From Diphasiastrum complanatum (lineage: Eukaryota; Streptophyta; Lycopodiopsida; Lycopodiales; Lycopodiaceae), in the NCBI GenBank assembly GCA_029204225.1, contig CM055106.1:16593620-16657619 (forward strand): a DNA stretch of 64,000 bases. The letters are read 5' to 3'. Made by a program: the position numbers and the translations under genes. Below are positions 23,586 through 34,525 of the stretch, one piece after another; position 1 is the stretch's first letter; each line of letters begins with the position of its first letter. The notes under the pieces are model-generated. The model saw only the letters and a program-made list of their open reading frames with translations, made no database searches and was not told the origin of the DNA.

Positions 23586-24809
23586 TAAAAATCTATATTA
23601 ACCTTGTTGGTATAGTATGACAAGCAGTTGAAAGCTTCTGATTTCTTCTTTATGAAATACACCATTGTCCTTATGGAGAATTCGTCAATAAAGGTTCTAA
23701 AGTACTTGGCATCCTTCAGCGAAGGATTTTTCATCAGGCCACAAATATCAAAATGTACAACATCTAGCAATCCTCTAGCAATATGCTGATGGCTTGACTA
23801 AAATGGTTTCCTAGTCCGTATACCAACTAGACAGTCAGACAGACAGGTAACTTGACTTTTTCGTGAGTATAGTCGAGATCAGACAAATAGATTGTCTAGA
23901 CATTTGTTGTATAGCAGCATGATTTAAATGACCAAGTCTATAATGCAAAAGTAACCCTTTATATGTATGAATTGAAGTACTGAGAGCCTGACTAGAGGTA
24001 GAAAAGCAATGACTTAATCTATACAAGTATCCATGTCTCTTTCTTCTTCTGCTGCTTTGTCGTACTCTTGTTGGTGTACAACTAAGGAACTCGAGGCTTC
24101 GTTCCTTTGCGTGTCTTCTTGCAACAACATAGTAGTGACTCTTGAAAGAGTCAATTTTGGATGAGTTGTGATGATCATCACCCAGCTGTCGTAAGAACTT
24201 GGCAAGCTTGTAAGCAGTTGCATCACTGCATCTTGATCGTCTATGACAGATCCGAAAGCGTCTATTTGTCTTAGCAGGCTCTTGAATTGATTATTGTGAT
24301 TCTGCAGAGAATCACCATTCATCATCTTGAGGGAGTAGAATTTCTTCTTGAGATGTAGCTTAGAAGCTATATCTCACACTTCGTATAGTGTGCTCAAGAT
24401 GTCCCAGACTTCTTTTGATGTCTGAGCCTCAGATACATGGCCGATCTGGGTATCCATGATGTTGAGGATGATCAGCGCGAAAGCCTTTCCATCCTTCAGC
24501 TTCCATATGGCGATTGTCGCATCGTCCGCTTCGGGTTTCCCTTCTACATCTGTAACAACGTCAAATAATTCTTTTGCCATTAGTACATTTTTCATCTTAA
24601 ATTTTTACAGATGGTAATTGGCTCCATCAAGCTTGTCCATGATAGGACTAGCTTTCCCTTGGGAATCCATGTGGAAGAATTAGTCTAAGTGATAGGAGAA
24701 ACTATCAGTGACTTAAGTATGAAAATCCGATATTTATAGAACAAGAAAACAATTACTCTATCGGCTAGTAGAGTCTTGTACTGTGGAAGCTTATCAAGCT
24801 ATAAAAATG
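23576..24809 (-). pseudogene. Copia gag and early integrase remnant
   Basis: From the right: leader, then Gag (MKNVLMAKELFDVVTDVEGK, then AIWKLKDGKAFALIILNIMD, QIGHVSEAQTSKEVWDIL) at 24595-24374, and after a stop SLQNHNNQFKSLLRQIDAFG and LLTSLPSSYDSW (24325-24014). The pre-integrase motif YRLGHLN and integrase VHFDICGLM and FRTFIDEFS follow at 24026-23576. The zinc knuckle and protease are missing: Gag runs straight into pre-integrase at about 24020. RT onward is cut off at the Gypsy LTR. Same family as the element at 16.8-19.05 kb, as leader and LTR match. Confidence 0.82.
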
Positions 24810-24821
24810 GCTCTGATACCA
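24810..24821 (-). promoter_or_regulatory. Primer-binding site
   Basis: Plus-strand GCTCTGATACCA, reverse complement of the initiator-Met tRNA site, next to the LTR end at 24822. Confidence 0.85.
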
Positions 24822-25888
24822 TGTTGGAGAGAGAGGGGGAGAATAAATGACGAACACGAATGAGAAACGAACTCGAACAAGAAGCGAACGAGAAACGAAC
24901 TCAAACAGAAAATGTTCGTGTGCAGCGGAATGAGTTAAACGACTCTCTCTGAAAGCATGACTACGCCTATCAGAATGAACAGAACTTTAGTGATAGGAAT
25001 CACAGTCATTCTAGATTACGCATTCAAATAGCGCTAGATGAATAACTTGTCGCGAATTGCAAGACAAATTATATGTCGCGAATGATTCGTGAAGAGCTAG
25101 ACTGTGTTCGACTGATAATTAGTCTCAAACGATTCGCGAAAGACAAGACTAAAAGTAATCAATTTTTATTAGAAAAACAACTAGAAAGATCAGACAAAAT
25201 GAAGAACAAGCATAGCAATATTAACACAAATCGGAATGTTGAACAAAGAGCTGTATCAGATTAAGTATATCATGTATACATGTTAATAACGCAGTAGAGC
25301 ACAATACAATAGCGGACGAAACCGCGTGCCCTACGAAGTTTATTTTGTCTGTAATGAGGAAGGAAACCTCTTCTCTTAGTCTCTTCTTCTCTCACTTGAT
25401 CATCTGATTCATCTGATTATCATCATATGAATGGTGTCCAGAATATGTATATATACATAATATTACAGGTGTGCAGATGTGAAAGTACAAAGTGGATGTG
25501 CTGTTTGTAGGAGATCGTGGGTGGCTGCAATCGTTGTCCAATCTGTTAGCGCAACTACATGGTTAAAAAGGGTGCGACGTCAGCCAGTGTTGAAGTGAAC
25601 GTTGGTGATGATGCGAAAATTGGGTCACTCCTAGGAATGGCCTTAAGATAAGATTTACAGGGTGCCTTAGCTTTTAGGGCACCTTTGGCATTCTGTAGGA
25701 TAGTGTCCCCTTTTTGCCTGTCACCATAACTTGTGTAAAAACACAGTGTTCGCGATTCTTTCGTCTTTTATTCGTTTGTGCAAATTTGCATGTAAATATG
25801 GAGGTTGCGTGACAACATTAGTAAATATGCAGCAAGAATGGAGGCAGATTAAAAAATGGGATTTAGGAGAGTAGGAGTAAATCCAACA
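24822..25888 (-). repeat. 5' LTR of the Copia at 23.6-24.8 kb, 1067 bp
   Basis: Plus-strand ends TGTTGGAG and ATCCAACA, matching inverted termini. It shares blocks with 16788-18029 and with the plus-oriented LTR at 38.9-39.9 kb. A TATA-like TATATATACATA lies near 25448-25460. TTCGCGAA-type motifs occur near 25075-25140 and 25746. Its right border falls inside another Copia's gag. Confidence 0.85.
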
Positions 25889-26600
25889 TCTTGATCTCCA
25901 TCCTTTGCTTGCTCACTTTTGAATGCTCGTCCCTTGGTCTTTGCTTTGCCTTTGCTCTTGAAGAATAAGGCTTTTTCATCACCATCATTGATGGAGAGCC
26001 TCTCCATACTTGATTTGATATGAGCCTTCCTACTCTCCTCGGCCATCAACACACTTTGAAGGTCTTCAATTGTAGGCAAGTTTCCCATGATGGCATAGCT
26101 TTGGACAGGGTTAGTCAAATCACTACATAAGCCATTCAAAGCTATTTGCACAAGATCACTCTCTTTAATAGGTTCACCAACATAAGTAAGCTATTTGTTC
26201 AAATCTTTTACTCTCAAAACAAATTGATGTCCACTCTCACTCCTCCCTTGGAAGCATTGAAGAACTTGGTTCTTGAGGGAAAGTAACCTTGAGGTATTCT
26301 TGGACTCATAGATCTTTTGAAGAGTCTCCTAAGCCTCTTGGGCTGAGATACATGCTCCTACTTCTTTGAGCAAATCATTTGCAACATTCATCTTAATACA
26401 ATGAAGTGCAATCTTGCACCTTCTCTTGTGTTTAGTTGCTTCTAGTGGATGGATTGGCTCATCTTCTTCTCCATTCACATTATCCATCAAATCTTCCATG
26501 ATAAGGATGGATTCCATTCTTAACCTCCAAATTGAATAATTTGAAGAGTTTAATCTATCACTAGAATCCCAAAGATAGGCACTTATGGATGTCATTTTCA
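25889..26600 (-). pseudogene. Copia gag, truncated by an LTR insertion
   Basis: Starts MTSISAYLWDSSDRLNSSNY near 26595 and continues WRLRMESILIMEDLMDNVNG, then ALHCIKMNVANDLL, SLKNQVLQCFQGR and ALNGLCSDLTNPVQSYAIMG. This is the UBN2-type Copia Gag. Stops occur near 26329 and 26190. It is cut at 25889 by the LTR at 24822-25888, before the zinc knuckle. Confidence 0.78.
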
Positions 26601-27800
26601 ATGATAGGGAGATAGATTCAAAGAAACAAGATAGATTGTACAAGATAAGATCACTACTAACTATCCCACTCTCTTTGGGACCTGAGATGAATCACTCTCT
26701 GATTTCTCAACAATATCTAAGGTGATCTTGAGCATGATCTATCTTCTAGATCCAAACTAGATCCAAATTTACTATAGATTTGATCAAAACTAGTCTCCTC
26801 CTTGATCTCGACTTCACAAGAAGGGTGAATGCACCTATACTGAACCAAAAGCACTTTATAACAAAAAAATGTCTTACAAATAAAGCCTCTTAAATTCAGG
26901 TTGAATCACATTGACATATTCAATCACAAACCTATCCAAAATCGAGTAGAATAGAAACACCATTTTCACTAGTTTTGCATTTCTAGATGAAAAAATCATT
27001 AAAACACTTGATATGAACCTAAAAGGTGTATTTTAGGACCTTAAGAAGCCTAATAATGACCTAATTAAGCTCTCAAATGACTGATCCAAACTTCTAGAGA
27101 GTGGTGGCATTCAAATCCTTATGAAAATCTCTATTAGGAGACATGTACTCCAAGACTCGACTCATAAGAACTTTCTAATTTGGTTTGCTTGAATGGAAAT
27201 GGGTCAATCTCGGTCCCTGAAGCTATAACTTTGCAAAACAAATTCCCTTTGATCTATTATCACTCAAATGAAACCAAATTTGAAGGTACAATCACTAGAT
27301 TAGCAGCTAGTAGCAAGAGCTGTGTTCCAATTCTCTCTATTATACAGATTTGCTACTGTTTAATTATTATGTTCATGATTGATTGCAATTGTCTCTCTCA
27401 CTCTCTTGCACACAAACACAGTTATCAGAGACAGAAGATTACATGGCTGTCCAAGATGCCTAGTGCTTCGTAATCCTATTGTTACGGTAGTCTCGAACTC
27501 CTACTTTGATAACCCAAAAAGATAACAAGTTTTTGATTCCGTTCTCTAGTCAATCCATGTTCCTGAAATTGCTGTTACTACTGTGTTCATTGTTTTTCTT
27601 ACTGTTGGTAGAGACATCGTTTTTTATTGTAACCGCCTCTCGTGTTCTGCTTCCGTTACGTCCGCTGTAGTCGTAATCAATCGTAGACCAAGCAGACCAT
27701 CGTTCATACACCAATAGAAGTGGTATTAAAGCATTGGTTCAGTGGATTACTAGAGTCTAGGATATTTTTCCAAAAGCTCTTCTAAGTTGTTTGTGTATAA
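26601..27800. other. Retroelement leader/LTR-like DNA, no gene
   Basis: Right of the minus-strand gag lies its probable leader and LTR. Before 27800 lies the LTR and leader of the next plus-strand Copia. A degenerate primer site TGGTATTAAAGC is at about 27720-27731. LTR borders could not be fixed. The ORF at 27180-27473 has no motif. Confidence 0.4.
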
Positions 27801-27811
27801 TTTCAATCACT

Positions 27812-30020
27812 ATGGAAGACACCTCAGAAATTCGCTTGATCAATAAATTCAACAGAGATGACTTCCACATGTGGAAGTTCAAAATGAGGATGATCCTAAT
27901 TGAAAAAGAGTTATGAGAATACGTCAACGGTTTTATAGCTAGACTGGCAGAACCCGAACAGCTCCCAGCTTGGGAAGCCAAAGATGGCAAGGCTCTTGCC
28001 ATTGTATCTCTAAACCTTAAAGAAACTCAAATTGCTCATGTATCCAACTAAACTACCTCCAAAGAAGCATGGGAATCTACACTCACTAGCATCTATGAGA
28101 CCTCAGATATCTCGACTCGCCTCTTCTTGAGGGAGAAGGTACTAACACTCAGAATGAGTGAAAGCACCTCAGTTAGTGACCATCTGAACGAGTTCAAACA
28201 ATTGATGAACCAATTGGCTGCAATAGGTTTTCCTATATCAGAAGAAGGCTCTATCAGTCTCTTCTTGCCAGTCTTCCATCCTCCTACGATATTTAGTGTT
28301 GCTTCTGAGCAATACCCCTGTGCTGTCTCTCCAAAAATTGATAGCAAGCTTGTTGCAGGAAGAAGTTAGGAGGAAAAGCTTGTCCACATCTATGAGTACC
28401 AAATCCATGGCACTCTATTCAAATAAGTAGCAATCCAAGAAGAAGAAATGCTTCAAGGATAAGAAGACAAAGGCAGAACAGCCAGCAACATCACAACCAC
28501 AACAACAATAGTATAGTCACTCATCGTCCAAGACCAAGCTATTTTGCAGATATTGCAAAAGGACCAACCATGACATCAAGGACTGTCGCATCCTCAAGCA
28601 CAATGAAGCAAAGGAGAAGATGCAGTAGCACCAAGAAGGGAACTCTGACGTAGTCAAAGGATCTCAAGATGAAGAGAAGACGCTGATGGTACAAGATCAA
28701 TCCAGTAGAGATCCCCATCATTGATATCTCGATTCAGGTGCTTCTCAGCACATGACGCCATGCAAGGACCTCTTCTCTAGACTCACAGCTACAGAATCAA
28801 AATACATTTTCTTTGGTGACTCCAGTTCACACCAAGTTAAAGGCCAAGGGTCTATTCAACTGCAGTTCTCTGATGGCATCACTAGGCAACTTAATGGAGT
28901 ACTTTATGTACCCAAATTAACAAAAAACCTTTTATCTATTAGCAAGATCATAGATCAGGGCTATAGAGCTTTGTTCACTGCCAACCGATGTACTATTTTA
29001 GATGAGAACTCAAAGAAAATCCTCTTTGCTTATAGAGAAGGAAATTTGTACATACTGAGTCACGACGTTGCACTTTCTGTGAGTTGTTCAGATGCAAATT
29101 CATGGCATCAAAGATTAGGTCATTTAAACATGCGTTCAATCTTGTATATGCATCACAATAAAATGGTCAAGAACATGAATATAATTGCTGGCACCGCAGC
29201 TAATCAGACTATCTGTGAAAATTGTCTACTAGGGAAACAACCTAGGATGAGATTTCCCAGAGGACAAGCCAAAAGGGCGAAGTCCATCTTGTCACTGATA
29301 CACAGTGACTTGTGTGGTCCTATGAGCATACCTTCATTAGGTCAAGCTCTGTATTTTATCACATTCATTGATGATTATTCCCGATTTGCCAGTGTAATGT
29401 TCATTAAGAACAAGTCAAAAGCATTGCGTTGCTTCAAAGATTTCAAGCAATACACTGAGAATCAAACTGGTCAGAGGATCAAGACCCTACGGTCTGATTG
29501 AGGGGGAGAGTTCTTGTCAAATGAGATGAAGGACTACCTATCTTCATGTGGTGTGCACCACCAGTTTACTACGATCTACACTCTACAACAGAACGGAGTA
29601 ACAGAGCGGAAGAACTGCACATTGTTGGAAGCTGCACGATCCATGATAGTAAATTTGCATTTGCCTCAAACCTTTTGGACAGAAGCTATCTCTACGGCTT
29701 GCTATCTGCAAAATTACTCTAACACTAAAGTAGTTGATTCCAAGACACCGTTTGAAGCCTACTACGGTTACAAACCAAGTTGAAACACCTGCGTGTTTTC
29801 GGATGTCTCTGCTATGCACAAGTGCCATCTGATTTGAGGAAAAAACTAGACCCAGTAAGCTGTAAAAGTATCTTCATTCTTCATCGGCTATTCAACTTCA
29901 CACAAGGCATATCGTGTTTACGACGTGGTTACGGGCCAGTCGCGATGTTGTCTTCCTTGAAAACAAGTATTACGATTTCAAACAGAAGCAACCAATACAA
30001 GAGACTGCCATAGCAGCTCC
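27812..30020 (+). pseudogene. Copia gag-protease-integrase, 3' truncated
   Basis: Gag starts MEDTSEIRLINKFNRDDF (about 27812) and continues MWKFKMRMILIEKEL with a stop where W is usual, then ESTSVSDHLNEFKQLMNQLA. A good zinc knuckle CRYCKRTNHDIKDC lies near 28548-28589. The protease site is LDSGASQHMT near 28731. Pre-integrase HQRLGHLNMRS with CENCLLGK follows, then integrase with HSDLCGP, FIDDYSR, TLRSD (stop at 29499-29501 inside the second-D block) and QQNGVTERKN. The integrase end FGCLCYAQVPSDLRKKLDP reaches about 29870 and the match fades by 30020. RT, RNase H and 3' LTR are absent. At least six in-frame stops or shifts are seen. Confidence 0.88.
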
Positions 30021-30798
30021 ACCTTCCATTGATAGGCTACGACCTACGATTGTTTTGTATTATATAATTTTAATATTTTCGTAAAGAACTTTTGTAGGTG
30101 AATTTTTATATAAGTTTTATAACAAACATCATAAGTTTTAATGCTAAGTGGAACATTTTAAAAAATATAAGAGGAAAGGGTACATTCAAAGTTTAAATGT
30201 CAAAATGAAAGGCAAAACAAACGGAAGCTTTCATTCGAAAGGCAAATTAATATTTAGCAAATTATGGGTGATGGGTAGAAAAAAGTTGGGCATGTCGTAT
30301 CCAAAGGATGGGTCACCTTTCAAATTCCAAGGCTGATGGCAGCTGTATTTGTTGACTTCAGCCTCTGATTTTATTGGTGTAGGTCGATGCTTTGCATTAT
30401 TGCCAAGGAAGTCGTTAACCACGAAACTGACAGCATTATCCTAACTAATGGACTCCGCTCATATGACATGTGCTTTGACATATTGGATGTATGTCTAACA
30501 GTCTGATAGCTACCATTTGAAGTGATAGACAATAATGTGTAACGTTCGTGTTCTAATACACGTCATTTGGGACCCACATTTTAACTAGATATTTAATAGA
30601 TGGGCTTGCTATGTATGAGAACAATGGAGTAGATGTGAAGTGACTGTGCAAACAAACTAGATTATTTACACTTGTAGTATGTATGTAGTTATTTAGATGA
30701 GTGAAATCTTTACGTTGTTGCTGTACTAACTAGCCACCACTATTCTTACATTGAATCTTAGATAATAGTAATTTCTAGGACGAAGATGGAACAGTTTT
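30021..30798. other. AT-rich spacer and terpene synthase 3' flank
   Basis: No retroelement or gene motif on either strand. The terpene synthase stop codon is at 30799-30801 on the minus strand, so sequence below about 30798 includes its 3' UTR. Confidence 0.4.
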
Positions 30799-32393
30799 TT
30801 ATTTGTAGAGCAAACTCCTCTTGTGCCATGCATAAGTTGCTGAAATGCAATGCCTGCACCCTTCGATGTAGCTCCAAATTGCATGTCGATGTTCCTGCAT
30901 AGCATTCGTCGCCTTGAGCAGCTCCTCTGCCACAGCTTCAAACTTGCTGCATTCAGCATACAGCATTTCGGTTACAAGCCATTGAGCTCTTTGCAATGAG
31001 CAGGGAAGGTAATGGCTGATCAAAAAGACAAGGTTGTGAACATCTCCGTTTACCAAGCATTCCTGCATCCACTCGTACAAGACAGCTCTTTCAAATTTCA
31101 GCATTGACATGACTATGGTCATCATATAACTTTGAAGATGTAACGTGCTCAAATCCAAAGCGCTAAAATCTGCAATCAAGGGTGGAATCAAAGGCGGTGA
31201 TTATGCTGCACCTTTTTGAAAGACCAAAGATCGTTGCACCACGACATTATATCCAGGAATATATTCACCATTCCTTGCATTTGAAGACTGCTGAAAATAT
31301 CCTCCGGTAGAAATACACCATCGGTCAAGTCCATGAACATCTGAAGGCCAGCAATAAATCAAATGGCAGATTACATCAAGCGAAGAAGTACTTAATTTTC
31401 TCATTAGCACATACGAGGTTAACAGGATCCAGATCCATAGAGCTCTTAATATCGAATACATTAATAGGAGATAGGCTGAGCATTCCACGAATCACAGTAT
31501 CGTATTTTTATTAGTGAGCACTGAGCAGTGAGCAGCTTGTGTCAATTTTGAAAACGTATACGTAGAATGAATAATGGTATACGTACAAAACAGCATGCGT
31601 ATGCACAAGCGTCTCTCCGCATGGGGATGTATTCATCTAGGGAGGGAATGACGCCGTTTTCTCTGTTTTGGATCTGAATGAGACTGGATATAAGGAACTT
31701 TTGATAGTAGCGGGCTAGTCGCAGACAGGAGTCGGGGTGCATCAATTCCACGATTGCACCCCAAGAGTCACGGAAACAGGAGCCGACCGCGGATAGTTTC
31801 CCAGCGTAAACTGACAGAATCAGAAAAGAGCAAATATGATCAACAAACTTATGCTTGCAGACAACAGCGAAGGATGGTAGAAACATATTCCTGCTTACAA
31901 AAAGGCTTGTGGGCTTACCGTTACATGGATTGATATGGCTGTGTTTGACGTTGTACACCTCGTCGCGGAAGTAAGTGATCTGGATTGTTTCACGCCGATC
32001 AGTTGCAAAAGAAGTATGTAAACTCTCCGTCAATGACTGAACGCCAGGAATAGTTGATATGATCACTTTGTCAATATCTAGTGCAAGAGAAACGGACACC
32101 TCCCAAGATCTTTCGAGTTCAGTATCGTCCATTATCTCGTCAACCAAATATAATACCATCACGAACTTGGAGAACAGTTCCAACCCTTTTGCTGAAGAGT
32201 CGGGTAACATTCGTGCTGCGAATTCTGGACAAAGTAGTAGCTTTGAAAGCTTGTCGGGGTGGAATTCTTTGTCCACAGAGTGATGAAGAACCCAGTCACG
32301 AATAGCTTTGCAAGCTTCGGCTTCCAAATGGTGGACTCGCACTGGATACGGCGAAACAAATTCCGGAATCTCATCTGAGTTGGTAGATGCCAT
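30799..32393 (-). CDS. Microbial-terpene-synthase-like protein (four exons)
   Basis: Class I terpene synthase of the microbial type found in non-seed plants; it ionises a prenyl diphosphate (usually GPP or FPP) and cyclises it, normally in the cytosol. My model: exons 32393-31919, 31810-31587, 31340-31212 and 31062-30799, 363 codons in all, with GT-AG introns of 108, 246 and 149 bp. Splicing restores the metal-binding NSE motif NDLWSFKKE (residues 269-277), which straddles the last intron. The aspartate-rich motif is LVDEIMDD (D85, E86, D89, D90), a variant of DDxxxD. SLDEYIPMRR (about 215-224) and the C-terminal ISATYAWHKRSLLY fit the family. The length is normal for the family (about 350-400) and no stop is seen, so it may be active. 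The start is AGAATGG at 32393. A further small intron within exon 1 cannot be excluded. Product not predictable. Confidence 0.85.
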
Positions 32394-34355
32394 TCTGACA
32401 TTACTTCTCTTTTGGCCTGCACCCTGTAGTTATAAGGCTCAACAGTTTTATATTGATGGAGCGTAACAACATGTTTTACTAACTCTTATCTAAGATCTTA
32501 TACTCACATAGACCAAGAAACATTCTCTGCAAGAATAGCTAGCACCGCTAGAGGAATAAAAAACCTCTGTACATGGCTACCTTACGACTCGGTGCTTCAA
32601 GCACCTGCTTGTGATTATATGCTATAGCAGCAAAGTTCATGCAACGCAATACTAGAAAGATTTGAATATGTTAAATTTCTATCTAGGCTTGCCAGTAACG
32701 GTGCATGACTGTATCGATTACAAACAAGCAAATAAATGCACGTAAATAAGCTATCAACGATAAACATTTATACAAGCTGCGATTTGGAGATCAGGCACAT
32801 CTTTGTATTGAATCTCGATTAGCCTCAATATTCATGAGATCTTAACATAATTGTTGCTCATGAAAGTTTCGTAGTACTCTAGTTTTTGTCTTGAATCCAT
32901 ACCTCGTTATGTCCACGATAATTAGCTATATCGCCTGTCATCTCGATCAATTCAGTAATCGTTTTCAACATCTCCATTTCGTTTTCTGCATGCAAAATAA
33001 CGTGTTACAGAGTTGTTGGAACCAGGCTTGGAATGTGACGTGCAGACTGATCTTTCACTAAAGTAATTCAAGTGTATGTTTCTAATTATTAAGGATTATA
33101 GATCATTTTAATGTTATGCCAAGTTTTAAATTGCGCAGAAAGGGAATTTCAATAAACAATTTGCAAGTGCACTTTTAAACTTAAATGAAGAACGAACAGA
33201 CTTTGAAAATTGTGGGAACTTGGAGGTCATAAAAGAAAAATATTGGCTGAACTTCAAACCTGCAGGAAACCAACCCACCTGCAGAAAAAGGGAGGCCGAG
33301 CAATGCTTTCGAACTTTAAAAGAATTCTACTTTTTGAACACAACGAGAGCTTGCTATTTGGTATTTTTAAGGGGCTGATTTAAGGTTATGATGGATGCTT
33401 TTAAATAAAGGAGAATTAAGGACATTCTAACAGTTATATTTGGTGTATTTCAATTTTCCATGTCAGCTTAAAAATTAAAAACATAATACAACTAATATAT
33501 CAACACCTATCATCTGTTTTGAATTGTAAAATTGAAGAGCTAATACTCGCAATTACTAACCAAGGTCTATGATCAAGATCTTCAGACAACAAATTATCCT
33601 CTTATCTCAAAATACTGGTCATGTGGAGCTGCACAATGCACACTATTCGCTATTCAAGTGTGAGCAGGTAAATGGCTCAAATCAATTTAGCTCCGAAAAC
33701 TAAAACTGCAAAAACTATGGAAGATTACAATTAATTAGTGTTTACTATGTGAGCAGACAGTCGACCTCCTTGCCTGGCCCTCAAGTCTTTAGACACTTCT
33801 GTCGCTGAATCCTGGAATAGGAGTCTACTGACAGCCCCCGCTTTTATAGAGCTGTGCCCAGCAACACATTTATGATGATCTATATATATTTTGTAGGGAA
33901 GCATGGAGAGTATCACCTGAGTAAGGTAAGCACCTGTATTACATGTGATCAGCGTGTGAAAACTCCAACGAAGCGTGACGAGTACCTGGGTGAAAGCAAG
34001 TTCCTCGTGGGCTTATGGCAACGGCGCCTCCATACATATAGTAACAGCCTAGACTCTCGAGTACAAAGGCATTATCATGAAAGGAGTCTAGCCGATGACT
34101 TTCTACCCACAAGCTCTTTCATTGGGTAACATTGGTGACTCAGCTCCAGAGTCACTGCTCAGGAAACCTCCTTAAAAAAATTAGCATTCCAAAGAACAAG
34201 ATATATATGCTTGTATAAAATAGTCACCATCTCAGTTTTCAAAAAACTTGATCTTTTACTTAAAAATGTGAATAATCTTGACTTTTGGTGTAGACATCTA
34301 TTTTCCTATCTAATAAATTTTATGCTCAAAAAATAGAGTTGGAATATTTGAGTGA
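32394..34355. other. Terpene synthase upstream region
   Basis: Presumed promoter side of the minus-strand terpene synthase. No clear TATA box can be tied to a start. One exon-like piece is at 32903-32985 on the minus strand. A small plus-strand frame at 33854-34129 has no recognisable motif. Otherwise AT-rich and without retroelement domains. Confidence 0.35.
32903..32985 (-). other. Candidate small exon, function unknown
   Basis: On the minus strand, TTTTGCATGCAG precedes and GTATGG follows an 83-base piece with an open phase reading NEMEMLKTITELIEMTGDIA. Splice signals and codon-like composition suggest an exon, but joining it to the terpene synthase start does not give an obvious in-frame protein. 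It could be a 5' non-coding exon, part of a lost gene, or chance. Confidence 0.25.
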
Positions 34356-34525
34356 GTTTGGGCGCGGTTCAGGGACGGTAGTGGTTGGTCTGCGCTGATC
34401 CACTCTACCATTGGAGTGAAGCAGGGCTGCCCCTTATCTCCTACTCTCTTTGCACTATATATTGATGACCTCGGGCAGATTATTCGAGAGGAAGGTGGAG
34501 AGGGCTGTCCCTTTGTTGTAAAGCT
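34356..34525 (+). pseudogene. LINE (non-LTR) reverse transcriptase scrap
   Basis: Reads IHSTIGVKQGCPLSPTLFAL then YIDDLGQIIREEGG in one frame (about 34398-34500). GVKQGCPLSPxLF is RT motif B of plant L1-type LINEs. Similarity ends before motif C. Upstream bases read GRGSGTVVVG in a near frame. It is a short, 5' and 3' truncated piece. Confidence 0.75.

Noticed and set aside
31201-31488. Minus-strand ORF of 95 codons inside the terpene synthase gene
   Set aside because: Mostly intron sequence read in another frame; using it would lose the NSE motif.
31430-31500. Possible extra terpene synthase exon reading MLSLSPINVFDIKSSMDL
   Set aside because: No in-phase acceptor after exon 2; direct joining of 31587 to 31340 keeps phase and family alignment.
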